Assembly: GCF_029227915.1 (NCBI RefSeq)
Contig: NC_079882.1
Coordinates: 29,192,001-29,256,000 of the forward strand
Direction of reading: 5' to 3'
Source: Hydractinia symbiolongicarpus
Taxonomy: Eukaryota; Cnidaria; Hydrozoa; Anthoathecata; Hydractiniidae
Length of the DNA: 64,000 nucleotides
Positions 38,312-51,680 of this stretch are shown in pieces. Below the pieces are notes generated by a model that was given only the letters and a program-made list of their open reading frames with translations, did not search any database and was not told the DNA's origin. A program made the translations under genes and the position numbers. The first letter of the stretch is position 1; each line of letters starts with the position of its first letter.

Positions 38312-40244
38312 ATCTTTGTTCTCACTGCTCGAAATATAAAACATATATCCAACAAATTATGAGGTCGTAGTGTGGTTTCCATAAGCCAAATCTCATTAGA
38401 CCCTTGCTTCAGAATTTTTTTTAATCAAAATTTCATTTAACTTGTTAAATATTTCTTATGGATTTGTATACATTTATACACACAATTTTCTACTTCTTTT
38501 ATTATATTTAACTTATATTTCTTTTATAACATTCACGATAATTCAATGTGTGAATTTTTTTTATGCGGATTCGATCGCCAGAGTTTCGGGCTAAGACGGC
38601 GGCATTGTTTTGGCCAATTTTTTTTCCTGAGTCAGAATAAAGTCTAACAAATTTTCGTATTTTAATACATGCATAACAAATTAAGTTACTTAAACTTTCA
38701 TTGTTTTTTTTTTTTATTTAAAGTTTCTTAGTTGTTGTTTTTACACGCTATGTCAAGTTTGGTAAATGAACACAATTTTTTCATTTCTCTGATATTTTAC
38801 ATTTGTGTCTTAATAGCACATTGTTTTCGCAGTTGTGTCCAAGGTTTTTGCGGCCTCTTGAAATTTGAACGAAATGTCTTTGGCCGAGTTTGATTAATTT
38901 CTTTTTTTATTTATTTATATTTTATATTAAGTTGTTTTTTTTAAACACTTGCCCATATTTAAAAAAAAATGGTTGTAATGTTAATGATAAAATAAATGGT
39001 AAATGCAACACTTTTCATACGAAAACGCCCAATCTTCGTGAAACACACGCGAACACCGAAAGTTAATGTCTGTCAACAGAGGCGCTGAATGTATACAAAC
39101 ATCCTAACTTTATGATTTGATGGTTTTCAACAGGAAAGGCGGGATAGGAGGGTTAGTTTAGATTTTGCATTGGCACTTAATTGAGAGAGATATTTTTAAA
39201 AAGTGCAGTCAGTAAGAATTTTTTTAGAATTAAAAATTTTGAACTTAAAACTGAAACTTGTAAGTAATCGAGCAAAAAAAAAAACGCGACAAGAAAACGT
39301 CCTCGATTCTTCTAAGCAAAGAACTAAGAAAAAGGAAGCAAAATACCGATATACTCGAACAATTTTAAAATCTCATGCGACGACCGACTTGAGTCACCGT
39401 AAATGAACAACCACTTCGGACGTTTATTTAGCAGAAAACGGTTTATTACAAGAAATAAAAAGAACGAAAACTTGCTTTTGTCAACTTGTTTTTGTCTGAT
39501 ATAATCCCTCCCCTGTCTCGTGTTTATTAATAAATAAAAATTCTTATTCGGCAGGGAAGAGTTTATTTTGCATGTGCGGTATGAGATGTTGCTAAAAAAT
39601 ATATAAAGAACTTAAGCACTCCTGAGTATTTTTGTAGGAAATTGACTTGATGAAAAATAGACGATTACGCTATCCTTTCATCTACTTGATGTCATCAAGC
39701 AGGATGCATCTCTTTTCTATCCTCCGAAATGTCATAATCTCGAGCAACCAAATGAATGTGTTTGCTTCGTGTTTCCAGAGCTTTCTTTTCCTTTTTCTGA
39801 TATGTGGCTAGCGCCACAACACGTATGCCATAAAGCAAAGAAGCTCTTGGAAACGAGATTGGTGAATATGTGTACATAAGAAAAGAACCTTATATCAGCC
39901 CAAACGGCGTAGGCCTAAATTTGCCCAAATCCTTAAAATGTAGTTACTGGAACGACGACGTTTAAGTCAAATTTTTGTTATTGATTTAGAAAATACCGAA
40001 AAACTTAGTCAATTTGGGAATGACAATGATGCTTTGCCACATTTTATCTATTATCTTTTTAAGAATGCACAAAATATGAAAAATAATTCTTACTAAAATT
40101 TATTAACGAAAAGTGAAGGTTCGACGTATCCCCCAAACTTCAAAAGGTCACACTTTTTTCGTATTTATAAAGTTTTAATCCATTTATATTACCTTACTTG
40201 TACTATTTTCGTGTACCAATTTTTGCGTGAAAAAACCTATATCC
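38312..40244. other. Intergenic AT-rich region
   Basis: This holds the 3' flank of the membrane-protein gene and then non-coding DNA. Small open frames here (for example 39203-39406) lack support. Confidence 0.5.
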
Positions 40245-40352
40245 TGCAACCTCGTCCCCAGGGCATCTTGTACCCTGGGACGGCGAGACGAATCTCGGCT
40301 GTTCCGAGATAAAAAAAAAAGACAACAGGAGCTGGGAACGAGAATGTGGTTA
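40245..40352. repeat. Short inverted-repeat (MITE-like) relic
   Basis: It starts GCAACCTCGTCCCCAGGG. The reverse complement of its end reads CCACATTCTCGTTCCCAGC, giving imperfect inverted ends of a ~105-bp unit. A similar start occurs near 12628, so this is a dispersed family. Confidence 0.5.
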
Positions 40353-40490
40353 CTTAGAACCGACAAAGTTGGTGCCGGTAACTTACAAAAACCGAACAAT
40401 TACACATCGCTTCAGGAATATTAATGGGTTTGTATTTCGCATACTTTTTTAAAAATATTTACATTTTGTCTTCTCCTTTGAAAATATCCT

Positions 40491-42984
40491 TCATCGTGTG
40501 AATGGTCGATCGTGTTCATCTAAATGTTTTGACTTTGAACTCATATTACATTCCACGCATCCACTATCGTGTATCAGTTTATATCTACGATCAATGCTTG
40601 CCAGTCGTTTTTGTCGACGCCATTTTGCTCTTCTGTTTGAAAACCAAACCTTAAGAAAAGTTGATGATGATTTAGAGCATGCTATGATCCGTTAGCTCTT
40701 AGAATACGTACCTATTTTTAAAACACGTTTCTTGTTAGCCGAGAAAATTTAGGTTTATAAAATTTAAGTTGAAATTGGTGGCTAAGAAAACCAAATGGCA
40801 CCAAACGTTTTATAGCAACCTAGTCCGCAAGAATTATGGCAGTTGTAGGGAGGTTTTTCTCCGACCTTCGTTCATAGATCTACATGATCCATCGTCTAAG
40901 GGTTAAACACATGCTTAATCTGAATACCAAACACTATGGAATTTCATATCTATACAGATCCGTTCAGGATCAGATCTTCTTATGCGCCAACGTAATATCA
41001 GAAAAATAGAAGCGAGATTGTCGTAATCAGTTGTGAGCAAAAATGCTGTAGTGGATGATTAAGCCCTGAAGGAAAGGGAAGCCTCCTCCCCAGAGCTTGC
41101 TAAGTTGTTTCGTTGCAATGCAAAAAAACTTAATAATTTTCCTAACCTCGCTTGCAGGGCTTATTAAGTTTTTTTGCATTGAACCTCGCTTGCAGGGCTT
41201 ATTATTATTAACTTTTTAAGCATGAAATATGGAGAGAAATTGGAAACTAAATAATCAGTAGGAAAGTTTTTTTTACTCACTTGCACACGAGCCTCAGACA
41301 TATTAATTTTGCTTGCCAATGCTTCTCTAGTTGAAACGTCAGGATAATGAAAATTAGCAAATTCTTTCTCTAATACCTGCAGTTGTGATGTATTGAAAGT
41401 TGTTCGGCTCCGTCGTAATTTCCTTAACTCGGGTTTTACACGACTATCTGCCTCGTCGTCGGAATAATCTTCGCTGTAACAGGATTCGGAATCCCACGAC
41501 GGCAATGTTGGATCTGTTGTATCCTCGGTATTTTTTGAATGCATGGAAAGGAGTCTCTTATCTTCGTTGTATGGATTGTGTATAGGGTTATTCTGCTCTT
41601 TTCTCTTGCACCATTTACTAAGCTGATATGTTCTTCTTTCATCGTCTTTTTCCGGTTTATTTCCATAATGTTCGCCGTAACGTCGTTCATTGTTGTATGT
41701 ATTTGGACTTAATAAATGCGAGTAAGAAGAGCTATCACGATTAGCTTTCAATTTATAAGAATCGTCCCAATTATGCCGTTGACTGAGTGCTGGTTCTTTG
41801 TTGCGATAATATTCAGTACTTTTAAAGCGTCTCGGGAAATACAAATTTTCATCCATAAAAGCTAAAAAGTGCATCACTAATACAACTAACTTTCCCTTAA
41901 CCAAATCACACTCAAATGTTTAAACATTTTTCGTTTTTACAACGAACACTTAGTTACTAGTTCTCTAAACAGACTTACCTTTTCTATGATGTGCGACGTC
42001 ACGTGATAAAACGTAGTTGGGCACTGCAGCTCTGTAATATCGATATGGGTGCGTTCCGACAGAATGAAGATTCGGCATGGTTAAAGGTGGTACCACGTAC
42101 GGCCTACCAGTGCAACATCCACGATTGCATATAGTACTTTTGTACGAAGAGTAAGCGGGGAGATGAAAAGGTGTCATATTTTCATGCTTGTGATGATATT
42201 TAGTGCTAAGTGTTGTCATGTAAGGATCATGTCCCTGTTCCTCATAAGCTTTTTGAGCAGCGCGTTCGGCGGCGCGGTTTCTCAGAATGCGATTGATGGA
42301 GCTCACACTTGGACAGTTATTTAATGTGCATACTTTAGATTCGACTAATTTCTCTCTAATCTCCCACGCAAAAATAGTTGGATGTTCTCTTTTACACTGT
42401 TCTATCTTGCTTACAACTTCCGGGGTGGCAACTTTGGGTTTACTGCCTCCCACCCAACTTGAGCGAGACGTCGTTGCACTGCGGTTGCTTCCTTCACCTA
42501 ATAAAAAGTTACATTGGTAAAGGATCCACAAAATTAAAATGTAAGAGTAGATATCTGACAGAGGATGAACATACCAAGTACTTTTGAGATGTAGGTTTGT
42601 GGCAGAAGTAAATGTCTTGCAATCTCGTCTGCTGAAAGTCCCTGCCGTGCATACTTAAGAAGCTGTTGATAAACGATATTCGGAAGTGGGGTTGTCTTCG
42701 CATGCGTTGCACTGCTACTTTGTGTTGCACTGCTACTTTGTGCTGCTTTGGGTGATGAAGCAGCTAAAAAATAAATAGTTCATTTTACTTCCTTTGCAAA
42801 GCTAAGATATACATTTAAATGTTATACCCCAACCTAAGATATTGATTTACTCGGAAAACCAAGTAAGAAAACATTTGGGAGGGGCGCTTTATGTAAAAAT
42901 CTTTAAATGATAAATAAAAGAATGAATTGAAGATGTAGTTACAAAGAAAATGGTTTAAGCAAATATAGTACCATTTGGTTCCAT
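40491..42984 (-). CDS. Pax-family transcription factor (paired domain + homeodomain)
   Basis: Five exons join in frame: 42984-42972 (MEPN), 42763-42575, 42497-41979, 41861-41281 and 40649-40491, giving about 486 residues. The paired domain shows a short, diverged N-terminal PAI half ([22 protein letters not shown]) without the usual leading beta-unit, and a well conserved RED half ([42 protein letters not shown]). The homeodomain (~389-449) has [17 protein letters not shown] and [12 protein letters not shown]. Ser at position 50 is the Pax-type DNA-recognition residue. The last intron splits the homeodomain before VWFSN. An acidic stretch precedes the homeodomain, and no octapeptide was seen. 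It binds DNA in the nucleus as a developmental regulator. The paralogue group (PaxA/B/C/D) is not resolved. The 13-nt first exon is the least certain. Confidence 0.88.
40757..40912. repeat. Dispersed repeat copy A (in the Pax last intron)
   Basis: It shares an ordered set of segments with 46559-46755: AAGTTGAAATTG, CAACCTAGTCC, GAGGTT, GACTTCG/ACCTTCG, GGATC/AGATC and the CGTCTAA/CGTCTTA region. This is a low-copy repeat family of unknown type. Confidence 0.6.
41116..41181. repeat. Perfect 21-bp inverted repeat in the Pax intron
   Basis: The arms 41116-41136 and 41161-41181 are exact reverse complements (TTATTAAGTTTTTTTGCATTG direction on the right arm is 21 bases; core AAGTTTTTTTGCATT). The 24-base loop includes ACCTCGCTTGCAGGGC, which also recurs just after the right arm. 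It lies downstream of the homeodomain 5' exon. Confidence 0.85.
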
Positions 42985-44659
42985 GCTATTTGTGTTTACT
43001 TTGTGAAGTATTCACCACACTTCCAATGCTTTCGTACGAAAATAAACGAGTAGAGTAAAACCCCACCCGTATTTATAGCAACAAAAATAATAAAATAAAT
43101 AAATCAAGTAATTACCTACGCCAAGTGTTATTGCATTCTCTTTGTTTGCTTAGCGCGAAAAACAACACATCGTGTCATCTGACGTTTTACCACAGCCAAC
43201 AATAGAATCTAGTTACACGAGTGTGAGGCTGAACAATCAAAATGGTACATCTTTTCAGTTGGAGTAAACGGGTATGTTTAATTACATGCGATTCTTATTC
43301 TCATTTAAAGACGATTTGTTAGCTATTGATGTGAAAATCTAACGTTTGCAACATATGTTGTTTGGCTCGTGCAAGAGAAAACAGTAGAGTCAACAAAGCC
43401 ATCAGAGAGATTTCATTGTAATTGTTTGAAATTTCGACGATAAAAAAGAAGCACTTATAAAAAAAGAATGCCAGATGAATTTTTTTGAAAGAATCAACAA
43501 AAATAAAAGGTCAACGTCACATTAGCTGTTTAAACTATGCTAATAAGCATCTTGAATTTTTTCTATGATTTCCAAACATAACTTAATATAATATTGTAAG
43601 AAATTCTATCCATTTTTTTGCACACGTGTATTGCACATATAGTTGTAGACATGCTTTTCATTGTCGAGATTTTTATGGCGTTGATCAAAATATCTCACAG
43701 CACGATAAAAACTTTACCTATATCCTTTGAAAAGCAACTCAGCTACGACAATGCGATATTTGCTAACGAAACAGGCGACTGAATTTTAACGACTTTCTTT
43801 AAAAAACAGATTATCTGTCATTTTTTCTTCACTGTCAAGGTTTATTTTTTTTTTTTTATTTTTTTATTTATTTCGTCATTAATTTTCACATTAAGGTAAC
43901 ACATGTACAAGATAATATTAGAAATATAAAAATATTCGTGTAAAATAGTTTGCTGACAGGAGCAAGAAGAAGACAGTGAGTCTTCTCACCCAGGCCCTAT
44001 ATCGTGAGCGCAGAGTAATATCCTATTTACAACTTCTTAAATACTTTATATACTTATTTAATAATTACAACCGAAAATCTAATAAAAATACGTGGTTTTC
44101 TTTTCTGTGTTAAAAACCTTTTGCTTTGTTTCCTTTTAATGAAAGGTTGTTCCATAAATACGGACCTCAGCTTAGTATTTCAAAACTGATGTATTTTAAA
44201 AACATTTTTGGTTGATAAAATGCTCTGAGTAACGCTGTTGGTGTTAAATTGTTGTTAATCTAGTACATAAGTAGCAATTTTTGATGCATATTTTTTTGAT
44301 ATACATTGAGCGCGTTTATCTTCCGAAACAAAGGTTAAGACGGTGTGGATTAATTTTCAGTAAATTCTAATCTATGTTTGACTTTTGATAGAATGCTAAT
44401 ATTCTTAGCTACTTTGCTTTCCATAAGCGCTATATAATTTTTTGTCAAATTACACAGGTGACACTCGCTAAAAAAAATTTTACGAACTTTTTTTGCGAAA
44501 CTCTTGTGCATCCGCAATAATTTCTTCCGCAATAAGTAATTTGTTTTTGTTAAAATTACTGAAACTTTAATTTCCGTGATAACATATCCACAAAATAAAG
44601 CAGAACCTAGGATAATAGAATTCTCTATTTCTATTCTCCTAGTTAAGACCTATAATTGC
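42985..44659. other. Pax 5' flank and intergenic DNA
   Basis: No exon or RNA gene is recognised. It is the likely location of Pax promoter and enhancer sequence, but no specific site can be called. Confidence 0.45.
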
Positions 44660-44848
44660 TTAAGGCTCATTTCCATTTGACTGTATTTTCCTCTATAGCG
44701 CAAAAAGCTAACGTACTGTTTTGTCAGTGCATGCGCACTTTGATAAATATATAGATTTTGTCCAGGAGCGCGCGCGCTAGCTAAACAGCTTCAGAAGTTT
44801 TAGCGCTATAGTAGCGGAAAGTGCATTAAAATGGAAGTGAACCTTTAA
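44660..44848. mobile_element. TTAA-flanked MITE
   Basis: TTAA occurs at 44660-44663 and 44845-44848. Inside, the left end is GGCTCATTTCCATTT and the reverse complement of the right end is AGGTTCACTTCCATTTT. The body (181 bp) has further matching inverted segments (CTATAGCGC both ways). TTAA duplications fit Kolobok or piggyBac type elements. No ORF is present. Confidence 0.65.
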
Positions 44849-46188
44849 GGTTGTTGATAGTCAAATAAGTCGAATATACAGCCGAAGACAGAAGCAAAAT
44901 ATTTCCAAAAACGTTTTTAAAGTCCCTTTTCTATATTAATAACACTCGTATATTGTCTGTCTCTGCGCTATTTCGTAGCTGTGTTGCGGGCACACGAAAT
45001 ATTAATGCATAGATGGTCAAATTCGACATATGTACGACAGGCAAATCTTCCTTTTAGAAGCAAAATACAGCAGCTTGATAAATGTAGCTTACAGAGCGAA
45101 GTAGACGTTTAATTAAAAAACAACTTAGTGCCCAGTTAAATTGTCAGTTTGCCCAGTTTAATTTTAATTAAAATAAAGTCGGTAGGAAGGTTTAAAACAG
45201 AACTTGATTCAATATTTTTGTTCTGCTTAATTACAAAGAGCAATCGTAATTGGTTGTTTGTCAAAAGCAAGTAAACACAGACGTTGAACAGAAAAAAAGA
45301 AGATTTCCAAATCTTTTTTTATACATATTTACCGACAAATGATAAATAAAGAAACAGCTCGGTGTATCGTTATTCAACTGAAACGTATTTCGGAAACAAT
45401 GATCTTGAACAGTTAAAACGGTATTTTGTTAAAACCTGTTGTCGCCGCCTATGAGAAGTTAATTAAGTCTTTGTGTACTGAGTTGTGGTCAATTTAGTCT
45501 TGCGTTAAAAGTTTTCCAACTCGTTCTTCAGTTATTACAAACTATGTGAAACAAACAGGTGAGAAGAACAATAAGAATTATTAAATTCGCACTAAAGTCG
45601 ATAATTAAAATTTGTTAATGATAAAAAATAAATTAAGAGAATTATAACAAGAAATTTTTGATTTGTTTTTCTCACACGACTCTTTGGAAAATACGCCATG
45701 TAAGATCCTACGAGAACGCCACAAAGTTCGCGTCAAAGTTGTGCTTTTTTTGTTCACGAATAAAAAGAAAAAACAAGGAATGCAAATATGAAAAAAAATA
45801 GCGAAAAAGAAATTTTCGAATTTTAAAACACTTAAACTTAGAACGTAAAAAAGGATATAATGGTCAATTAAATTCTTATTGTGAAATAAATAATTAATAT
45901 TTCTTGAACAATTCAACTTTAATAGATTTGCCTATTTATGCGCCGTGTCAAAAGTTGTTAAATGAAAATAACCTTTTTATCATTGTGTTAAAAATTAATA
46001 TTTTAAGACTTCACAGGATGTTAATTAAATGCGCTAGTCTGTAAGATAAACATAGTGGGATGTGAGCTCCAAAAAACAAGTTTAGTTAGCAAGCATATAT
46101 TACAACGCTATGATACATTACTCCAAGAAATTAATTTACATCTTTATATAAAAAATAAATTAAAACATTACGCCACCATGGTAACATA
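44849..46188. other. Intergenic AT-rich DNA
   Basis: Non-coding as far as I can tell, with no repeat family identified. Confidence 0.5.
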
Positions 46189-49100
46189 TTAATTCGCTAC
46201 ACTTGGTGTACGTGCGTTCCATGCGTCGTTTACGATATTTGCCTCATTAGTACTGTCCGTGGACACACCCTCTAAAAACTACAAAGAGAAAAACAAACAC
46301 ACGATAATATTAGCTATATTTTTATGGCAAGTGCCAAAAAAACACTTCAACTTTACAGGCTGCTCGACAAGGCGTGCAGGTCTATACATTTGTTTTTTTT
46401 ATAAGCAATCGAGTTGGTAAGAACTGAAGCTTTGCCCAAATGTCGAAACTTAAGCAACTGGCTAACAAGCTACCGATGAATCAGTTTTATAAACGACGAA
46501 AAGTCATCCCAGTCAAGCATATCATTAAGTCTTTGGCCAAGAAATAATTTGCTTTCCGAAATCTAAGTTGAAATTGACGGCTGAGGAAAAGTCGTAAAAT
46601 GGTACCGTTGTGTAATTCATCCTTTTTCTAAAACATGGAGGAGCATTTTTCATAACAACCTAGTCCTCAGGAGTTTGTTATGACGGACCAACTGTGAGGT
46701 TGTTTTGTCCAGACTTCGACCGTGGATCTAAAAGATCCGTCGTCTTATGCGTTAAGTTGCAAAGATATTCCGTATGAAGTTGAAAATCTTGTAAAATTTT
46801 AATATCACGCTAAGCAAGTTCTTAGCAATTTTGAGGCTGAACTTATAATTTCACCCTTGGCAAATGAAGTTGATATGAAAAATGGATATAAAAGAGTATT
46901 AGATTATAAGTGAATAAGTCAGCAAGTAAACTAAACAATTAAAATAATGTATTACCTCTGGATTCCGAACACCTTTTTTCTCAATAAAAGATCGGAAAGA
47001 TTTAGCGCCATGTAAATTTGATAAAACTTGGTCCTATAATACAATTATTTTTTTAGGTTGAAAGCCAACCTTAACACGATAATAGAATTATTTTTTTTAG
47101 GTTAAAGGCTAAACCTTGACTCGATAGAAACACAGTGTCCTAAGTTTACTTGATTTGATGATGCAAATTAAAACTCTCTTACCAGTTCCTTACTGTTCTT
47201 TTTCGCTTCAGAAATTTGTTTACTTTCTATTTCCTTAGGATCCTGCAAAGGCTGATTAAAAGGTTGAATTTTCCATGTTTTTGGATTCAGGTACCATGCA
47301 CCGTATTTCATGTTCACGCACTTTGGGGTGTACGATGTCTCTTTCTGTGACAAAAGAAAAATATGCTGAGGTAAGCTTAGTTCTTTTATACACCACACTT
47401 TTTATTCAACACTGGCATATAAATCTTTAGACAAAAAACATTTCAACCGTAAGGTATACCGACATATTCAATCGATTACCGCGCTATGTATTATACACAG
47501 TGCGTTATTAAAAAATGTTGCACCTCCTCGATTACCGGAATGCCTTTTGCACAACCCAAATACAGGGTAAACAAATCCCTCAAAACTTGTTTTTGATGGG
47601 TTCAGGTCAGGAGAAATTAAAATAAGAAATAAAAATATTAGAAGCGTTGTTATATAGGATCGTAAAGGAATACAGAAGAGATTTATGAAAAAACAATTCG
47701 ATGCACGATGATTTTCAAGAAAAGCGAGGTCGCAAAAACACACTTGGTTAATCGAGGCATAGACAATTTAGAGCGTCCTACATTTCTTACTTGACTTTTC
47801 AGTACATCATCATTATCCAGATCCAACATATGTCCATCGGCTCGCAATTCAGGTGGGACGTTGGTCAGCTCAACAACATGCACAGGAACAGATAAGGTTG
47901 GCTGTAGTAAGATAAAATTAGATATTTGAAACTTTTTAAATAAAGGTTTTTTAACCTTAGGAAGCTAGTGTACCTTGGTGTCGTAACCGCTGGCAAATAA
48001 ATTGTTTATTGTTGCTTCTTCGATGTTGTTGGTGGTACCACCCTAAAATGTAAAGTAAAATAAAAAGCATCCAGTGAGTTAGGTCGAGGTAATTTATGCG
48101 AGTTTCAAATTTATTTTCGTTTTTTCTTACCAAGTCTCTAACCCAGTTACAAAAGTCTTTTGTTACACCTTCAATCTTTGTCAACTAAAAAAAAGAAGAT
48201 TGTTTTTACTTTTCAAACTGATGAAGTTTCATTGCTGGTTAAGTAGCTATTCAAGCAACTGACATGCGGTTGTGTTTTCTTTCGGCAACTTCGAGATTTG
48301 TCCTCCTTATTGGCTTCTTCCTCTGCAATTTTCTTGTTTAATTTTCTACAGTTTTTCCTTCGTTCTTTCATGGCTATATTGTAACTTAAAAAAAAATATG
48401 TAAGATGAATAATGATAAATGTAACAACAAAAAGATGGTATGTCAATAGCTTCTACTATACACACACGTTTCAGTATAGCGCAACACTTACTCTGAACAT
48501 GTTTCTCTTGGAGAACTCATCGTACTGTTACTCTGTATAAAGAAAAAAATCATCCATATAGTTTTCATGGTATTGAAGTGATTATTAATCATTATTAACT
48601 TAACTTACAGAACAACCAGCAAAAAAATACGTCAAAATTTTAGAATTTCTCAAAGACATTGCTCGTATTTTTAAATAGACTTTTTAGCACTTATTGCCAA
48701 ACATTTTTCTGGTGACTTCATTTAGATCAGTCTCAAACAGGTTCAGTTGAAATATATGGTTTTATTGAACAATATATGACCCATCCCTGGGTTAGGGTGT
48801 GAGCATGTGCAGGGTGACTACAGATTTCAGGAGACGTTTGGAGACTTTGGAAATTTTAGGAGGAAATAAAGAAGTCAAGCTTTCCATTTTTTAAATCCCA
48901 AGGAGGCAGTTCATTCTAAATTGCAGTAACTTAAATATAATTATTTCTGTTGATAGATAAACATATGCTAAAATTTGTTGCTTAGAACATAAAACAAAAG
49001 TTACTATTGGAAAAAAATATACCCATATTTTTTCCATTAGTATTTTTTTAATTTTTGGAGATTTTAGTAGGAGTTAATATTTTGCTTCCAAAATTTAGAT

Positions 49101-51680
49101 TATTTAGATTTTAGGTGTAGCAACCCTGGTGTATGATTTATGGTCTATACAAAGGTTGTAACTTTAAGGAAGATAGGTACCCTGCATCATGAAAAAAAAA
49201 ATCACCATTAGGTGCAAGTTTAAGAAATCTACATAAAACAATTTCCCAGGTGGATACATTTCTATGTTATAAGGAAGTCACAGGCGTCCTACACCTATAG
49301 AATATTTTTACAAAAAGACACAGTTCATATTTATTGTTATATGCCATATTAGTTTTTTCGTGAACAAGAAGAGCAAAGGTTTTTTCAAAGTCAATACTTG
49401 CGATTAGATCTGAGTCTCTTTAAGGTTGTTCTTCTGCTGGCTAAGGTTGCTTGTAGTCAAGTTTGTAAGAATAAGATGTCAGGGAACTTAATTGGACGGT
49501 GAACATTGTTTAAAGGCTCTTACAGTAACTTGTAGTAAAAAACGTTTCACAACAATTTCTTCAGAGCACATAAAATCACAGGAATTTCTACGTTTCAAAA
49601 ATGACTTTAAATTTTAATCAGGGGTATTTGCAATTCACATGCATTCAAAAAAAAAACACTTAATAAATAGAACAGCAACCACCTTTATAGATGGTAATCG
49701 CTCATCTCTTTTAAATGTGTTAGGAATGATCACGTCTTCCTATAAAAATACACAAAAATATAATAAAAATAATAAAAAATATGAAATCCACAAAATCAGC
49801 TTCTTTAAAATCTTCACGCATATAATTAGAACAGGAATGTGTCCTGCTTGCACTGTCATTCGTTATATAGCTACTCACTCTATCTTGAAAGAGGTCATAA
49901 AATTATCAAAATGCTTAAAATAAAGTTTTATAAAGCAAGCAACAAAAACATCTCTACAAAATAGAGAATGTTGGAATTGACAGTATTTAAACTACAGTTA
50001 CTAGATATTGCAGGTGTGAAGTAAAATTATGTTTGAGAGCAATCCTATCCGACATTTTTAAACTGATTGAACATTGCTACTAAACTCATGTAATGCATTT
50101 TGAGATCAAAACTTTAAAATATACATGTACCTCTTCAAAGTCATCTGCTGCTAGTGCAAGTGATGGATCCAGTAAATCAACAATATCTTCAAATAACTAA
50201 AAACATAAAATACACAATAAAAACAAAAATAAACAATATTTGGTCTTCAATATAAATTATATGAATTTTATCCCTGAAATATTGTTAGCATTTTATTTTA
50301 CCTGATTTTTAAAAATATATATGCTTTATTTTATCGGTACTAATTTTCGTGAGGTTTCCTTTTTGCCCTTTTTACTGATATGGTCAAAACTTGTGAAACT
50401 ATACATCTGCAAATATTATTCGAGAAACCATTTGTGAATATTAATATCTGCAAAAGGAGTACAATTTCATCCACACAAAGAAAAAAATGGAACTTTTTAC
50501 AAACAATTGTCTGCAAACAAAATACCTAACGAATGTATTTTTTTAAATCCACGAAAAAATCTACCAATCTAATATATAGTAACATTAATAACCCAACTGG
50601 CATATAATCTGTCTGCAACAGGGACTTAAACACTTACATCCGGTGGCACAGAATCTTCAATGTGTGGGTACAAAGCAAGTGGATGATTAAGCAAGTAATC
50701 TTCCGCAAGTTGCACTTTTTGTTTTCTTTTTTCCTGATTCGGAAGACATCTAGTAGACAAAAAATCACTTAAAAATGAAGTTTGAATTTACTTATTTATT
50801 AGTGACAGTTTTATTTAAAAATTCACATCACTACAAAAGCTTCAGGGACACAGAAACAAATTCCATGTGATTGCAACAAACACTTACAAAACAGTAAGAG
50901 TTAAAAGTTGAGTTTTTTAAGATGGTGGCTAAAATTAAGAATATCATATTAGCATCTGTGGCACTCCTTTTGGATGAAGAAAAACAAGGAATAAATAGAA
51001 ATATGGTCTGTTTAGACAAAGCCCTGATGCTTTGCAGAAAAATTGACAGTAATTTTCACATGATAATGGGAGTACCTTATTATTTTCGTGATAGTAAATA
51101 AGATTTTTTTCATCGGTAGACAGCTTTTGCTTTGACTGGATAATTTAACACACAGCAATCTTGGTGTAGAATGTTTTGATTTGAATGTTTTAGCTTGCTT
51201 TGAACTTTCGATAAACTTGATTGAATAAGAGAGAAAAAATACTCAGATTGCAAAGTTTAATGTGGAGACACACTAAGATTGCAATTAGTCCTGTTTTTTG
51301 TTGAAATTGCATGAACTTTGTTTTCATGTCCCTGAAGCGTAAGGCAAAAACACATACTTAGAAAAGACAGCGTCTTCTTTCTTTGCACCTTTATATAATC
51401 TCTGCTTTGATTTTTTGCCAATAAAGGTATCAGAGCCAAAGAGGTTAGGAGTAATACCTTTAGTTCCCTGTGTTGAACCAACAAACAATTACAATAGCTG
51501 TACACATAACATATACATTTTGCATCATCATCCTTTAAAATATTAACCTTAATTATGACAGTTTCCATAGGTGGGGGTTTTCCATCTCTGAAATCATCCA
51601 ACCCATCTTTAAGGAAGGTCCATGAAGAAGCTATCAGAGGCGGTTTGTGGTCATATTTTGTATTCAACCTTTCTCGATAC
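46189..51680 (-). CDS. FAM47E: FAM47E-like protein (many small exons)
   Basis: Exons, 5' to 3' on the minus strand: 51680-51548, possibly 51135-51076, 50749-50638, 50196-50131, 48532-48492, 48384-48264, 48184-48131, 48042-47974, 47901-47791, 47344-47183, 47033-46956 and 46269-46189 (stop). Hallmarks in family order: SSWTFLKDGLDDFRDGKPP, NHPLALYPHIED, LLDPSLALAADDFEE, SGYDTKPTLSVPVHVVEL, KYGAWYLNPKTWK and LHGAKSFRSFIEKKGVRNPE. Human FAM47E is a poorly understood, partly nuclear protein with reported links to chromatin. The first exon upstream of 51680 was not found, and the join between 51076 and 50749 is out of phase, so one small exon or boundary is missing. The donor at 48263 (GTCAGT) is unusual, and the last acceptor (AGAG) was chosen for frame. 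Confidence 0.85.
46559..46755. repeat. Dispersed repeat copy B (in the FAM47E last intron)
   Basis: Partner of 40757-40912, with the same order of shared segments and similar orientation. Confidence 0.6.
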
